Assembly: GCA_905214245.1 (NCBI GenBank)
Contig: CAJMLO010000007.1
Span: 1-31,405 of the forward strand
From: an uncultured bacterium
Lineage (GTDB): Bacteria; Bacillota; Clostridia; TANB77; CAG-508
Reading direction: 5' to 3'
DNA: 31,405 nt
In this document: one piece after another, positions 6,883-15,271 of the stretch
Layout: every line of letters begins with the position of its first letter
How positions within the stretch are numbered: position 1 is the stretch's first letter
Translations under genes and position numbers: made by a program
Notes under the pieces: model-generated
The model's input: the letters and a program-made list of their open reading frames with translations, nothing else
Databases searched by the model: none
What the model was told of the DNA's origin: nothing

Positions 6883-7686
6883 ATGGAAACTGGAAAATTT
6901 GTTGAAGCCATAGATAAACTTAATCGATTAAAGGATGAAGGAATTATTGATGAAAATGAGTATGAAAAACAAATGAAAAAAATAAAAAAACAGTATTCAA
7001 ATGAAAGCAATATTTATAATAAGAGCAACACAGCAAATTATACTGCAAATGCACAGAATAATTTAATAGCTTCTTTAGTGTTAATAATTATTTTTTCTAT
7101 ATGTGGTATCTGGTTATTTTCAAGTAATATTTTTAAAGATTTAACATCAACAAGTAAGGAAATTGTAAATGATTTTAAAGATTATACAACGCTAGGACGT
7201 AATAATGATAATGCATATAGTAATAATATAAATAAATCAAATAATAAAGATAATAAAGAATATAGTGTGGACAAAAAGACGTATAATATTAATACTAAAA
7301 AGAATGTAAGACTATTTTCGAAAGGAAATATTACATTAACAGCATTGAATTATCAAACCGAAAACTATAATTCTATTGTTGGTAAAGTTCAAGACGGACA
7401 AGAATGGGTAATAGTTAATATGAAATTAGAAAATACTTCAAGTACAACAATTGTAATTAATAAAAATGATTTTAAGATAGTAGATGGAGCGGGAAGGTAT
7501 GGCTACAGACCATATTACAAACACTTAAATTCAGAACTTGATACTCAAGAGATTAGATCAGGTAAAACAGCAACGTTTAGTATAAGATTTGTTTATTATA
7601 AAAATAACCAAATGTCTTTGAGGTATTATAATTCAGATATTGAAGATGGTTCATATGATTCATATATAGAGTTTAAATTAAGATAA
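6883..7686 (+). CDS. Membrane protein with SHOCT-like N-terminus and DUF4352-like C-terminal domain
   Basis: Residues ~7-34 (EAIDKLNRLKDEGIIDENEY) form a SHOCT-like helical hairpin, here N-terminal. A single membrane helix at about 61-82 follows, then an Asn/Lys/Ser-rich linker at about 95-135. The C-terminal domain has a DGQEWVIVNMKLENTSS core and ends in RSGKTATFSIRFV, as in DUF4352 immunoglobulin-like domains. The topology suggests a short cytosolic part and a larger outside domain. The function is unknown. It lies 67 bp after the OB-fold gene, in the same orientation, and is probably in the same operon, ended by the terminator at 7710. Confidence 0.7.
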   Translation: METGKFVEAIDKLNRLKDEGIIDENEYEKQMKKIKKQYSNESNIYNKSNTANYTANAQNNLIASLVLIIIFSICGIWLFSSNIFKDLTSTSKEIVNDFKDYTTLGRNNDNAYSNNINKSNNKDNKEYSVDKKTYNINTKKNVRLFSKGNITLTALNYQTENYNSIVGKVQDGQEWVIVNMKLENTSSTTIVINKNDFKIVDGAGRYGYRPYYKHLNSELDTQEIRSGKTATFSIRFVYYKNNQMSLRYYNSDIEDGSYDSYIEFKLR

Positions 7687-7709
7687 AAAATTGATTTTAT
7701 ATTAAAAGG

Positions 7710-7760
7710 AAAATCTCATAAAATTATTAAATAAAGGTTTAATAATTTATGAGATTTTTA
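7710..7760 (+). terminator. Terminator before recN
   Basis: AAAATCTCATAA..ATTATTAAA pairs with TTTAATAAT..TTATGAGATTTTT as a long AT-rich stem with a T tract. Confidence 0.75.
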
Positions 7761-7784
7761 TTATAAAAAAATTTAAAAAATCTC

Positions 7785-7832
7785 TTGACAAAACATATAT
7801 TCGCATATATAATAAAAACGAACATTGTTTTG
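7785..7832 (+). promoter_or_regulatory. recN promoter with a possible LexA (DinR) operator
   Basis: TTGACA (7785-7790) and TATAAT (7808-7813) are both perfect, with a 17-bp spacer. CGAACATTGTTTTG at 7819-7832 resembles the Gram-positive LexA box CGAAC-N4-GTTCG with an imperfect right half. It sits near the expected transcription start, where a repressor would block. recN is an SOS gene in Bacillus; SOS control here is inference. Confidence 0.7.
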
Positions 7833-7847
7833 CAAGGAGGATTTTTT

Positions 7848-9471
7848 ATGATATCAACATTGCATATAAAAAATATAGGAATAATAGATGATGTAACAAT
7901 AGATTTAAATGAGGGGTTTAATGTTTTAACTGGAGAAACTGGTGCTGGTAAAACATTGATAATTGGTTCACTTCGGAATTATATCAGGAGGACGTTTTTC
8001 AAAAGAAATGATAAGAAAGGGAGAAAACTATTCTTTTGTTGAAGCTAATATCTTTTGCCCATTTAGTGAATATTCTATTGATGGAAACATTGTTGTTTCA
8101 AGGGAAATATATGCAAATGGAAGAAATTCTTGCAAAATTAACGGACGTTTAGTAACTGTAAATGAGCTTAAGGAAATAATGAGTAAAATAATTGATATAC
8201 ATGGACAACAGGATAATAGAAATTTATTAGATAGTTCAAATCACATTGAATATTTGGATAGTTTTATTGGAAATGATATTATAGAAATAAAAACGAGATA
8301 TAGAGAGCTTTATGAGAAATATATTGAAATAGATAAAAAAATAAAAGATAATTATGGAGATGAAAAAGAAAAGGAAAGAAAAATTGATTTATTAGAATAT
8401 CAATTTAATGAGATAGAAAAAGCAAAATTGAAAATTGGTGAAGATGAAGAACTACAAGAAAAACATAAGTTGATGAAAAACTCAGAAAAATTACAAGAAA
8501 ACTTGAATTGTATAGATGATAATTTAGAAAATGCAGTTATAGAGGGAGTTTCAAACTCAATAAGATGCTTGGAAAAAATAGAAAGTTATGGAGAAGAATA
8601 TTCAAATAAATTAACAGAATTAAAAAATATATATTATGAAATTCAAGAAGTTTCAAGAGACATTTCATCTATGAAAGATGATGTTTATTTTGATGAAAGC
8701 GACAGAAATATAGTTGAAGAAAGGCTTGATGAAATATTTTCTTTAAAAAGAAAATATGGAAATAGTATTGAAGAAATTATTGAATATAAAGATAAACTAC
8801 AAGAAGAAATAAATACAATAGAAAATGCAGATGAAATAAATGAAAAGCTAAAAAAAGAGCTTCTTGAAATTGAAAAAGAAATGAAAGAGCTAAGTAAAGA
8901 AATGAATTTCATTAGAGTGAAATCTGCAACGGTACTTTCAAAAAGCATTAACAATGAATTACATGATTTAGAAATGAACAATGCAATATTTAATGTAAAG
9001 GTTGAAAAAGAAGATAAATTTAATAAAAATGGACTTGATAAAGTAGAATTCATGATTTCAACAAATAAAGGAGAAGATGAAAAAGAGCTTATAAAAATTG
9101 CATCTGGTGGTGAAATGTCAAGAATTATGCTTGCAATAAAAACTATTCTTTCTGATGTGGATGAAGTAGGAACTCTTGTATTTGATGAGATAGATACTGG
9201 AATAAGTGGCAGGGCAGCAAAAGCTGTTGGAGAAAAAATGAAAATCATATCAAAAAAACATCAAATTATATGTGTAACACATCTTCCAGCAATTGCTGCA
9301 AAAGGAGATTACAACTACTTTATTAGTAAATCTGTAAAAGAAGATAAAACAGTTACAAGTATAAAACAATTATCAGAAGACGAAACAATTGCTGAAATAG
9401 CAAGAATTGCAAATGGAGATATTACAGAAATTGCAATTGCAAATGCAAAAGAATTAAGGAAAGCTGTATAA
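7848..9471 (+). CDS. recN: DNA repair ATPase RecN, interrupted by CGGA and restored by a four-base glycine read
   Basis: RecN is an SMC-like ATPase that acts early in double-strand-break repair. The N-terminal head has MISTLHIKNIGIID and Walker A GETGAGKT (residues 29-36). Long coiled coils follow, with IDIHGQQDN in the head region. The C-terminal head has the signature ASGGEMSRIMLAIK and Walker B LVFDEIDTGISG. Translation from 7848 reaches ..IIGSL, hits CGGA at 7974-7977 and would run into a stop at 8040. The rest continues one base out of frame from 7978 (IISGGRFSKEM). With CGGA as Gly43 the protein has 540 residues, close to normal, and the L-G matches the family. The ribosome site is AAGGAGG. 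Confidence 0.9.
7974..7977 (+). other. CGGA four-base site in recN (Gly43)
   Basis: The in-frame order is TCA CTT CGGA ATT ATA TCA. A single residue, expected to be Gly in the post-Walker-A helix, joins the two halves exactly. Confidence 0.8.
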
Positions 9472-9486
9472 AATATTAATGATTGG

Positions 9487-9515
9487 TTTACAAAATGTAC
9501 AAAATGTTATATAAT
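9487..9515 (+). promoter_or_regulatory. lysS promoter
   Basis: TTTACA (9487-9492) and TATAAT (9510-9515) have a 17-bp spacer. A small palindrome GCACTT-T-AAGTGC at 9531-9543 lies in the leader. No T-box elements are visible. Confidence 0.7.
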
Positions 9516-9562
9516 AGTGAAGATTAAACCGCACTTTAAGTGCTTAAAGAGGGGGAAATATA

Positions 9563-11059
9563 ATGCAAGAAAACGAAAATATGCAAGAGCAAGAAATTGA
9601 TATGAATCAATTAATGAAAGTTAGAAGAGAAAAATTAGAAAAATTAAAACAAGAAGGAAAAAACCCTTTTGAAATTACTAAATTTAATAGAACACATACA
9701 AGTAAACAGATTATTGATAATTATGATGAACTTGAAGGAAAAGATGTTACAATAGCTGGTAGATTAATGGCAAAAAGAATTATGGGAAAAGCATCATTTT
9801 GCCACATTCAAGATAGTGAAGGAAGAATCCAAAGTTATGTTAGTATAAATGAGCTTGGAGAAGAAAGCTATAAACAATTTAAAGAAGATGATATTGGTGA
9901 CATTATTGGAATTACAGGTTTTGTATTTAAAACAAGAACAGGAGAAGTTTCTATTCATGCAAAAGAAGTAACACTTCTTACTAAATCTTTAAAACCACTT
10001 CCTGAAAAATATCATGGGCTAAAAGACACTGATTTAAGATATAGACAAAGATATGTTGATTTAATAGTTAATCCAGAAGTAAAAACAACATTTTTAACAA
10101 GAATTAAAATATTAAAAGAAATTAAAAATGTACTTGATCAAAAAGGATATTTAGAAGTTGAAACACCTATTTTAAATACAATAGCAGGTGGAGCTTCTGC
10201 GAGACCATTTATTACACATCATAACAGCTTAGATATAGATATGTATTTAAGAATTGCAAATGAGTTATATCTAAAAAGATTGATAGTTGGCGGATTTGAT
10301 AAAGTTTATGAAATGGGTAGAATGTTTAGAAATGAAGGTATGGATTATAAACACAATCCAGAATTTACTAACATAGAATTATATTCTGCATTTGAAGATT
10401 ACAATGATATGATGGATATAGCAGAAGAGATTTTCTCTAAAGCTGCACAAAATGTTCTTGGAACAACTAAAATTACTTATCAAGGTCAAGAAATAGATTT
10501 AACACCAAATTGGAAAAGAATAACAATGATTGATGCTATAAAAGAAGTTACAGGAGTTGATTTTAACACTATAGAAAATGATGCTGATGCAATGGAAGTA
10601 GCTAAGAAACTAGAGGTTGAAATTGACCCTATAAAAACAACAAGAGGAGATATTATTAATCAAGTATTTGAGGCAAAAGTTGAAGAAACATTAATACAAC
10701 CAACATTTATTTGCGATTATCCAGTTGAAGTGTCACCTTTAACAAAGAGAAAACCATCAGATCCAAGATTAACAGAAAGATTTGAATTATTTATAGGTGG
10801 TAGAGAGTATGCAAATGCTTACTCAGAGTTAAATGATCCAATTGATCAATACGAAAGATTTTTAGCACAAGTTAAACAAAGAGAAGCTGGAGATGACGAA
10901 GCAAACATGATGGATGAAGACTTTGTTAATGCACTAGAAATAGGCATGCCTCCAACAGGTGGTATGGGTATTGGAATTGACAGAATGGTAATGCTTTTAA
11001 CAGATCAAGCATCTATTAGAGATGTATTATTATTCCCAACAATGAAACCATTAGATTAA
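9563..11059 (+). CDS. lysS: Class II lysyl-tRNA synthetase
   Basis: LysS charges tRNA-Lys with lysine using ATP. The 498-residue length is normal. An N-terminal OB-fold anticodon-binding domain spans residues ~50-160 (DVTIAGRLMAKR, GKASFCHIQD). The class II core follows: motif 1 around FLTRIKILKEIKNVLDQKGYLEVETP, motif 2 in YEMGRMFRNEGMDYKHNPEFT and motif 3 in GMGIGIDRMVMLLT. The start at 9563 follows a GAGGGGG site. An N-terminal Glu/Gln-rich leader (MQENENMQEQEIDMNQLM) is slightly longer than usual. A strong terminator ends this single-gene unit. Confidence 0.96.
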   Translation: MQENENMQEQEIDMNQLMKVRREKLEKLKQEGKNPFEITKFNRTHTSKQIIDNYDELEGKDVTIAGRLMAKRIMGKASFCHIQDSEGRIQSYVSINELGEESYKQFKEDDIGDIIGITGFVFKTRTGEVSIHAKEVTLLTKSLKPLPEKYHGLKDTDLRYRQRYVDLIVNPEVKTTFLTRIKILKEIKNVLDQKGYLEVETPILNTIAGGASARPFITHHNSLDIDMYLRIANELYLKRLIVGGFDKVYEMGRMFRNEGMDYKHNPEFTNIELYSAFEDYNDMMDIAEEIFSKAAQNVLGTTKITYQGQEIDLTPNWKRITMIDAIKEVTGVDFNTIENDADAMEVAKKLEVEIDPIKTTRGDIINQVFEAKVEETLIQPTFICDYPVEVSPLTKRKPSDPRLTERFELFIGGREYANAYSELNDPIDQYERFLAQVKQREAGDDEANMMDEDFVNALEIGMPPTGGMGIGIDRMVMLLTDQASIRDVLLFPTMKPLD

Positions 11060-11127
11060 AAATAAATAAGCTTGAAAACAAAAAAAATAATATGAATTTT
11101 TTCGACATTGTCGAAAAAGTTTAAAAC

Positions 11128-11171
11128 AAAAAAGCACCTTGAACTTAGAGATAAGCTCAAGGTGCTTTTTT
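11128..11171 (+). terminator. lysS terminator
   Basis: AAAAAAGCACCTTGA pairs with TCAAGGTGCTTTTTT. A smaller TTTTCGACA/TGTCGAAAA hairpin lies just upstream at about 11098-11116. Confidence 0.88.
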
Positions 11172-11570
11172 GACGTATAGAAAGAAATTTGAAGATTTTT
11201 TGGCTTGAATTTTTGTAAATATAGTACTGTGTGATTAAGTTATTTTGATGGTAAAATCCATTTTTTTTCATCCAAAAGAATTATACACAAATTATTATGT
11301 ATATAATCGAAATACTTCGACAATTTGATACAATATTTTCAGAATTATAAATGGGAGTTCACAAAAGATATGAAAAAATTAAAAATATTGATAATGTATG
11401 TATGTAAAAAAATAAGACCGTAAAATAAAGGTAAAATTTAAATTACCTTTATTTGTATTTACTAAAAAGACAGGTAAGGGAGACTATATATGACTCAATT
11501 AATGTCTTTTTTTGCATATTTATGATTGTTTTTGATTATTTTTGTGAACTAAAAGGGAGGAAACGAAAAA
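11172..11570 (+). promoter_or_regulatory. Leader region of the DGR target with two hairpins
   Basis: No gene is visible in these 399 bases. A perfect 12-bp stem at 11423-11434/11443-11454 (AAATAAAGGTAA type) is followed by AAAAAGACA at 11464-11472 pairing with TGTCTTTTT at 11503-11511. The second looks like an intrinsic terminator about 60 bp ahead of the target start, so the target may be under attenuation. I do not recognise a known riboswitch class. The start codon at 11571 has a GGGAGG site. Confidence 0.5.
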
Positions 11571-12923
11571 ATGAAAAAATTCAAAAGTAAAAAAGAAAAA
11601 GGAATAACATTAGTGGCACTTGTTGTAACAATTGTTGTACTGATCATTTTATCTACTGTAAGCATTAATACAATGTTTGGAGATAATGGGATAATTAGTA
11701 AAGCAAAAAAAACAAAAGAAGTATTTGAGAATAGTAAAGCATCAGAGGATGAGTCTTTAGCCAAATTGCTAAATGGATTCGAATCAGAAGATATACCTGA
11801 TTCCGGAGATGTTCTTCCAGATAATTCATCAACAAATCCACAACCAGTAGGAACAGAAGTGAAATTGAAAGATGGATGGGGAACAGAAACCGTAAAACAT
11901 ATAAAAACAAGTGATGGAGAAGAGGCAACAGAAATAACTAAAGTATCAACAGTATATGCTGTATCTGTTGGTGGAGGAGAAACAGTTCCAGTACCAAAAA
12001 ATTTCTATTATGTTGGGGGAAATTTAAGTACAGGAGTTATTATTTCTGATAATAAAGATGACAAATACGAAGCTGGAAAAGATAAGACAACATATGATTA
12101 TACAACAAGTTTAAAGGGAAATCAATTTGTGTGGGTACCATGTGATACATCAAATTATGTAAAAAAAAGTTGGGGCAAGCAAAATGCAGAATGGGATACT
12201 ACAACTCCAAAGCCAGAGCTAACACAAATAGAGAAATATGGAGGATTTTATGTTGGAAGATATGAAGCTGGACTTGCATCTAACATAAAAGAATTTAGTA
12301 AAAATCAAACACATACAGGTTCAAATCAAATATATAATCTTGAGGGAGTTCCACAAAGTAAAGCAGGAATTGTGCCATGGGATTTTATAGATTGGACACA
12401 TGCTAAAGCGAATGCTGAAAGAATGTATAACAATAGCTATGTAAGTAGTGGACTTATTACAGGAACGCAATGGGATGTAATATTAAATACATTGATAAAC
12501 AAAAAGCTTTTGACATTAGCTGATATATCAACAGACTCAAATACATGGGGAAATTACATGAATACATCAATAGCATATAATGGAAGACTTTCAAAGTCAA
12601 CATATTCAAGCAATTGGATTACACAGCCATTTGGAACATCAACTTCAGGAAAAACAACGTCGTATTCAAGTAACAATGGAGAATTGCTAACAACAGGAGC
12701 AAGTAGTGTAACAGAGAAATATCATATATTTGATTTAGCTGGAAATGTCTGGGAATGGACAGAAGAAGATTCACATTATGCGACTTCAGGCCAATACCGC
12801 GTGAGTCGTGGGGGCGGTTGCATCTTCGCCTCTTCGACTAGCCCAGCTTGCTACCGCTATTACGACAGCGTGAGCTACACTGGTCCAAACATAGGGTTTC
12901 GTGCCGTACTTTACATAAAGTAG
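11571..12923 (+). CDS. DGR target protein: prepilin-like anchor plus FGE/C-type-lectin-fold variable domain
   Basis: The 450-residue protein starts with a short basic leader and KEKG-ITLVALVVTIVVLIIL, a type IV prepilin-like N-terminus. The usual Glu at +5 of the mature protein is Ala here, so it may simply be a membrane anchor. A helix and a Ser/Pro/Asp-rich linker follow (residues ~60-95). The FGE-sulfatase/SUMF1-like domain covers about 125-450: QFVWVP, GGFYVGRYEAG, GTQWDVIL and HIFDLAGNVWEWTEED. The variable region is residues 408-447 and the end is RAVLYIK. It is probably displayed outside the cell as a changeable ligand binder; the ligand is unknown. It heads the DGR cassette. Confidence 0.9.
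   Translation: MKKFKSKKEKGITLVALVVTIVVLIILSTVSINTMFGDNGIISKAKKTKEVFENSKASEDESLAKLLNGFESEDIPDSGDVLPDNSSTNPQPVGTEVKLKDGWGTETVKHIKTSDGEEATEITKVSTVYAVSVGGGETVPVPKNFYYVGGNLSTGVIISDNKDDKYEAGKDKTTYDYTTSLKGNQFVWVPCDTSNYVKKSWGKQNAEWDTTTPKPELTQIEKYGGFYVGRYEAGLASNIKEFSKNQTHTGSNQIYNLEGVPQSKAGIVPWDFIDWTHAKANAERMYNNSYVSSGLITGTQWDVILNTLINKKLLTLADISTDSNTWGNYMNTSIAYNGRLSKSTYSSNWITQPFGTSTSGKTTSYSSNNGELLTTGASSVTEKYHIFDLAGNVWEWTEEDSHYATSGQYRVSRGGGCIFASSTSPACYRYYDSVSYTGPNIGFRAVLYIK
12793..12910 (+). repeat. DGR variable region (VR)
   Basis: This region aligns without gaps to 14607-14724. There are 13 differences in 118 bp (12805, 12816, 12820, 12825, 12826, 12830, 12836, 12841, 12858, 12864, 12876, 12882, 12883), all where the template has A: eight become G, four T, one C. 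Two are silent (12830, 12836). An A-to-C at 12792 may extend the tract. The last 27 bases are invariant, as expected for the homing-initiation end. Confidence 0.97.
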
Positions 12924-12949
12924 AACTGGACGCTTGAAAGCGATAAAAT
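12909..12949 (+). other. Post-VR palindrome and hairpin
   Basis: CTTTA-CA-TAAAG (12909-12920) and CGCT-TGAA-AGCG (12931-12942) are followed by GATAAAAT, parallel to 304-342. In the Bordetella phage DGR a hairpin just after the VR promotes target recognition; by analogy this could serve the same role. Confidence 0.6.
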
Positions 12950-13108
12950 TATACATTTAGAGGACTGGAATATGGGCTATATGTAAATGTCAACATTTCG
13001 TAGGGCTTTGACCTTCAAAATATGTATGATGTAAATGGCAAAATAATATGTAGAGTAAAATAGAAAAGAAAAATGTATTTTTTCTAGCTTAAATATGTAT
13101 GAAAATTG

Positions 13109-13140
13109 AATTTTAGAGGGGGTTATCCCCTCTAAAATTT
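13109..13140 (+). terminator. Strong hairpin between DGR target and avd
   Basis: A perfect 13-bp stem, AATTTTAGAGGGG (13109-13121) with CCCCTCTAAAATT (13127-13139), has a five-base loop and ends in TTTTAT. It probably ends the target transcript, so avd-RT-TR would be expressed separately. A TATAAT at 13204-13209 could be their -10 box, though I see no good -35. The rest of 12924-13228 shows nothing else. Confidence 0.72.
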
Positions 13141-13228
13141 TATAAAAAATAAAAAAACACTTGTAATTTTCTATTGCTTGTAATAAGATTTCTAAAGAAG
13201 TTTTATAATACAAGGAAGTAGCAAAAAA

Positions 13229-13597
13229 ATGGGAGATAGTAAAAAAACAGAATTACAATTAATACCAAAGGCGGAAACTTACATTCAATATATGATTGAA
13301 CTTATTTGTAAGCTTCCAAGAGTAGAAAAATTTAGCATAGGAACTGAATATAAGAGCTCTATGTATAAAATGCTTGAAAGTATAATGCTTATAAGCAAAA
13401 TATCTGATGATAAAAAAATTGATTGCATAAATCAAATTGATGCGGGTTTAAATACACAAAGAATTTTTTTAAGAATTATGTATAAAAATAAATGGATCGA
13501 TGAGAAAAAATTCAAAATAGCTTCAGATTTAATTTATGAACTTGGAAAAATTATTGGAGGATTGCTAAAGTATTATGGCAAGAACATTAAGAAATGA
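13229..13597 (+). CDS. avd: DGR accessory variability determinant (Avd)
   Basis: Avd forms a basic pentameric helical barrel that binds the RT and template RNA and is needed for mutagenic homing. The 122 residues are almost all helical and lysine-rich. The pattern resembles the four-helix-bundle 23S-intervening/Avd family: AETYIQYMIELICKLPRVEKFSIG, then YKMLESIMLISKI, RIFLRIMY and a C-terminal helix KIIGGLLKYYGK. The last 23 bases overlap the RT start at 13575, a coupling typical of avd-RT pairs. The start at 13229 is preceded by CAAGGAAG. Confidence 0.88.
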   Translation: MGDSKKTELQLIPKAETYIQYMIELICKLPRVEKFSIGTEYKSSMYKMLESIMLISKISDDKKIDCINQIDAGLNTQRIFLRIMYKNKWIDEKKFKIASDLIYELGKIIGGLLKYYGKNIKK

Positions 13598-14583
13598 ATT
13601 TGATAAAAAGTTAACTTATGATAATTTAAGAAAGGCACATTATCAAAGCAGAAAATGTAAGAGATTGAAAAAAGATATAATTCTTTTTGAATTAAAAACG
13701 GAAGATTATATTAGGTATTTATATGAACAATTACATAATATGACTTATAAGCACCGGAGGATACACTGTATTTTATATAAGAGAGCCAAAACTTAGAAGA
13801 ATAGAAAAGTCGAGATATATAGACAGAGTTGTACATAGATGGCTTGTGGATAATTTTTTAATTGATTTATATCTTCCGACATTTATACATAATTCATTTG
13901 CTTGCTTAAAAGATAGAGGAACTTTATCTGCTGTGAAAGCTGTACAAAATGGTATGGTTCATTGCAAACATAAATGGGGTGAATATTATATTTTAAAAAT
14001 GGATGTTAGAAAGTATTTTCAAAGCATAGATAAAAATATTTTATATTCTATAATTACAAGAAAAGTTAAAGATGAAAAAGTATTATGGCTTATAAGAGAA
14101 ATAATATATTCTAGTTCATCAGACAAAGGAATCGCAATTGGAAACTATACATCTCAAATATTTGCAAATATTTATTTAAACGAAGTTGATCAGTATATTA
14201 AAAGAGAACTAAAAATTAAATATTATTATAGATATATGGATGATTCTATAATTTTAACTAAAACAAAGGAAGAAGCGAAGTCTGCATTAAAGGCAATAAC
14301 TAAGTTTTTAAAGGATAATTTAGATTTAGAATTAAATAGTAAAACTCAAGTCTTTAAAAGCAAACAAGGGGTTAATTTTTGTGGATATAAAATAAATGAA
14401 TACAGATTAAAAATAAGAGACAGAGGCAAGAAGAAATTAAAAAAGAAAATAGTATCTTTAAAAATGCAAATAAAGAAAAGAAAGATGTCGAGTTATGATG
14501 CTAAAAAATATTTATGTGGACATCTAGGATATATAAAAAATGCTAATGTATATAATTTAACTAATAAATTATTTTTTAGTTAG
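13575..14583 (+). CDS. DGR reverse transcriptase, interrupted by CGGA and restored by a four-base glycine read
   Basis: This RT copies the template RNA with adenine-specific errors. The frame from 13575 reads MARTLRNEFDKKL.. to MTYKH, meets CGGA at 13755-13758 (residue 61) and would stop at 13794. The remainder continues one base shifted as GYTVFYIREPKLRRIEKS. The group signature GNYTSQ (residues 189-194) replaces the QGxxxSP of other RTs. The catalytic YMDD is at 220-223. The C-terminal FCGYKINEYRLKIR and GHLGYIKNAN complete the thumb. With the Gly read the protein has 335 residues, a normal length. Without it the enzyme is dead, although the VR shows adenine mutagenesis has occurred. The TR begins 23 bases after the stop. 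Confidence 0.9.
13755..13758 (+). other. CGGA four-base site in the DGR RT (Gly61)
   Basis: The in-frame order is TAT AAG CAC CGGA GGA TAC ACT. A four-base Gly read gives YKHGGYTVF, matching the conserved GGY/GY turn before the IREPK motif of DGR RTs. Confidence 0.78.
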
Positions 14584-14606
14584 TTATTATATAGGGGATA
14601 AATCAA

Positions 14607-14724
14607 AATACCGCGTGAATCGTGGGGGCAGTTACATCAACGCATCTTCAACTAACCCAGCTTGCTACCGCAATTACAACAGCGTGAGCAACACTAATCC
14701 AAACATAGGGTTTCGTGCCGTACT
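14607..14724 (+). repeat. DGR template repeat (TR)
   Basis: This is the invariant template matching the VR at 12793-12910. Its frame contains many AAC/AAT codons (for example 14618, 14639, 14654, 14672, 14678, 14690, 14696), the codon type that adenine mutagenesis turns into most amino acids. It ends CTC-TAA where the VR continues CTT-TAC, the usual template/target difference at the homing end. It is non-coding and lies just after the RT. Confidence 0.97.
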
Positions 14725-14866
14725 CTAATACTATTCTCGATTATATATTTTAAGGAATATATACAATGATATATTAGATATTAAAGAGGTTTATTCCTTC
14801 CTATTATAGGTAAAAATGAATCAATAAAATATTTTATGGTAGGAAAACGAAGTTCAATATTTTATG
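14725..14866 (+). ncRNA. Likely 3' spacer of the DGR template RNA
   Basis: The 142 bases between TR and terminator have no gene and contain inverted repeats (AAGGAATA 14752-14759 with TATTCCTT 14792-14799; CCTAT/ATAGG 14800-14810). In the Bordetella phage DGR, RNA downstream of TR is needed to prime cDNA synthesis. The same role here is inference. Confidence 0.45.
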
Positions 14867-14906
14867 AAAAAACGGATTAATTTTTTAATCAATCCGTTTT
14901 TTTTTT
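14867..14906. terminator. Terminator of the DGR template RNA, probably bidirectional
   Basis: AAAAAACGGATT pairs with AATCCGTTTTTT and a ten-T tract follows. The mirror A tract lets it also serve the convergent minus-strand genes. Confidence 0.88.
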
Positions 14907-14920
14907 ACATACTAGGAAAT

Positions 14921-15271
14921 TTAGTATATTAAAATGCTACAATCGCTACCGCCTTTGGAATTTTCTCCTTTAAAACCCAAATCGGCGAGAGCAGATGATG
15001 ACCTGAAGTTACTTTGTTCTAATTGTATATTAGAAATTTCAACTGAAAAGTTTTTTGTATTATCACATAGCTTTCCTTCAATACATACATACTTATTTAT
15101 ATTAATTTTTTGATAAATATAGTCGGCAATTCTATCTAATGCAAATACTTTTACAAATATGTTATTTTCTAGTTCTATAGTAAAATAGCATATTGATATA
15201 TATTGACTATTATATAAAAATTCGAAAATCGGTTGGCTGACTACTTTACCTATTAAATAACATTCATTCAT
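14921..15271 (-). CDS. Short SSB-like OB-fold protein
   Basis: The 116 residues begin MNECYLIGKVVSQPIFEFL and continue ICYFTIELENNIFVKVFALDRIADYIYQ. A later YVCIEGKL strand follows. This is the strand order of the single-stranded-DNA-binding/PriB OB-fold, in which a first N-x-x-x-L-I-G-K strand and a V-x-G-x-L strand are typical. The family's acidic DDD(I/L)PF tip is absent; the tail is GGSDCSILIY. It overlaps the upstream gene by ATGA, so both are translationally coupled. Its position next to a DGR suggests an accessory role with cDNA or target strands; this is inference. Confidence 0.65.
   Translation of the reverse strand: MNECYLIGKVVSQPIFEFLYNSQYISICYFTIELENNIFVKVFALDRIADYIYQKININKYVCIEGKLCDNTKNFSVEISNIQLEQSNFRSSSALADLGFKGENSKGGSDCSILIY

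Noticed and set aside
8685..9248. 187-codon minus-strand frame opposite recN
   Set aside because: Ser/Phe/Leu-rich mirror of a Glu/Lys-rich coiled coil, with no ribosome site; an antisense shadow.
7848..9471. recN as two separate proteins
   Set aside because: The second half has no ribosome site at its first starts, and Walker A and Walker B would be on different chains. The halves join perfectly with one Gly.
9475..9562. T-box riboswitch ahead of lysS
   Set aside because: The leader is too short and lacks the T-box core and antiterminator; only a 13-bp palindrome is present.
4281..13758. The three frameshifts as ordinary sequencing or assembly indels
   Set aside because: They are not in homopolymers, all three are the same extra C before GGA, all fall at an expected Gly, and a complementary tRNA exists. 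Read-level checking is still the first test.
13744..13796. Classical programmed +1 frameshift in the RT driven by the internal GGAGG
   Set aside because: The Shine-Dalgarno-like GGAGG overlaps or follows the shift point rather than preceding it, and no slow stop codon sits at the shift. It also would not explain ylqF and recN.
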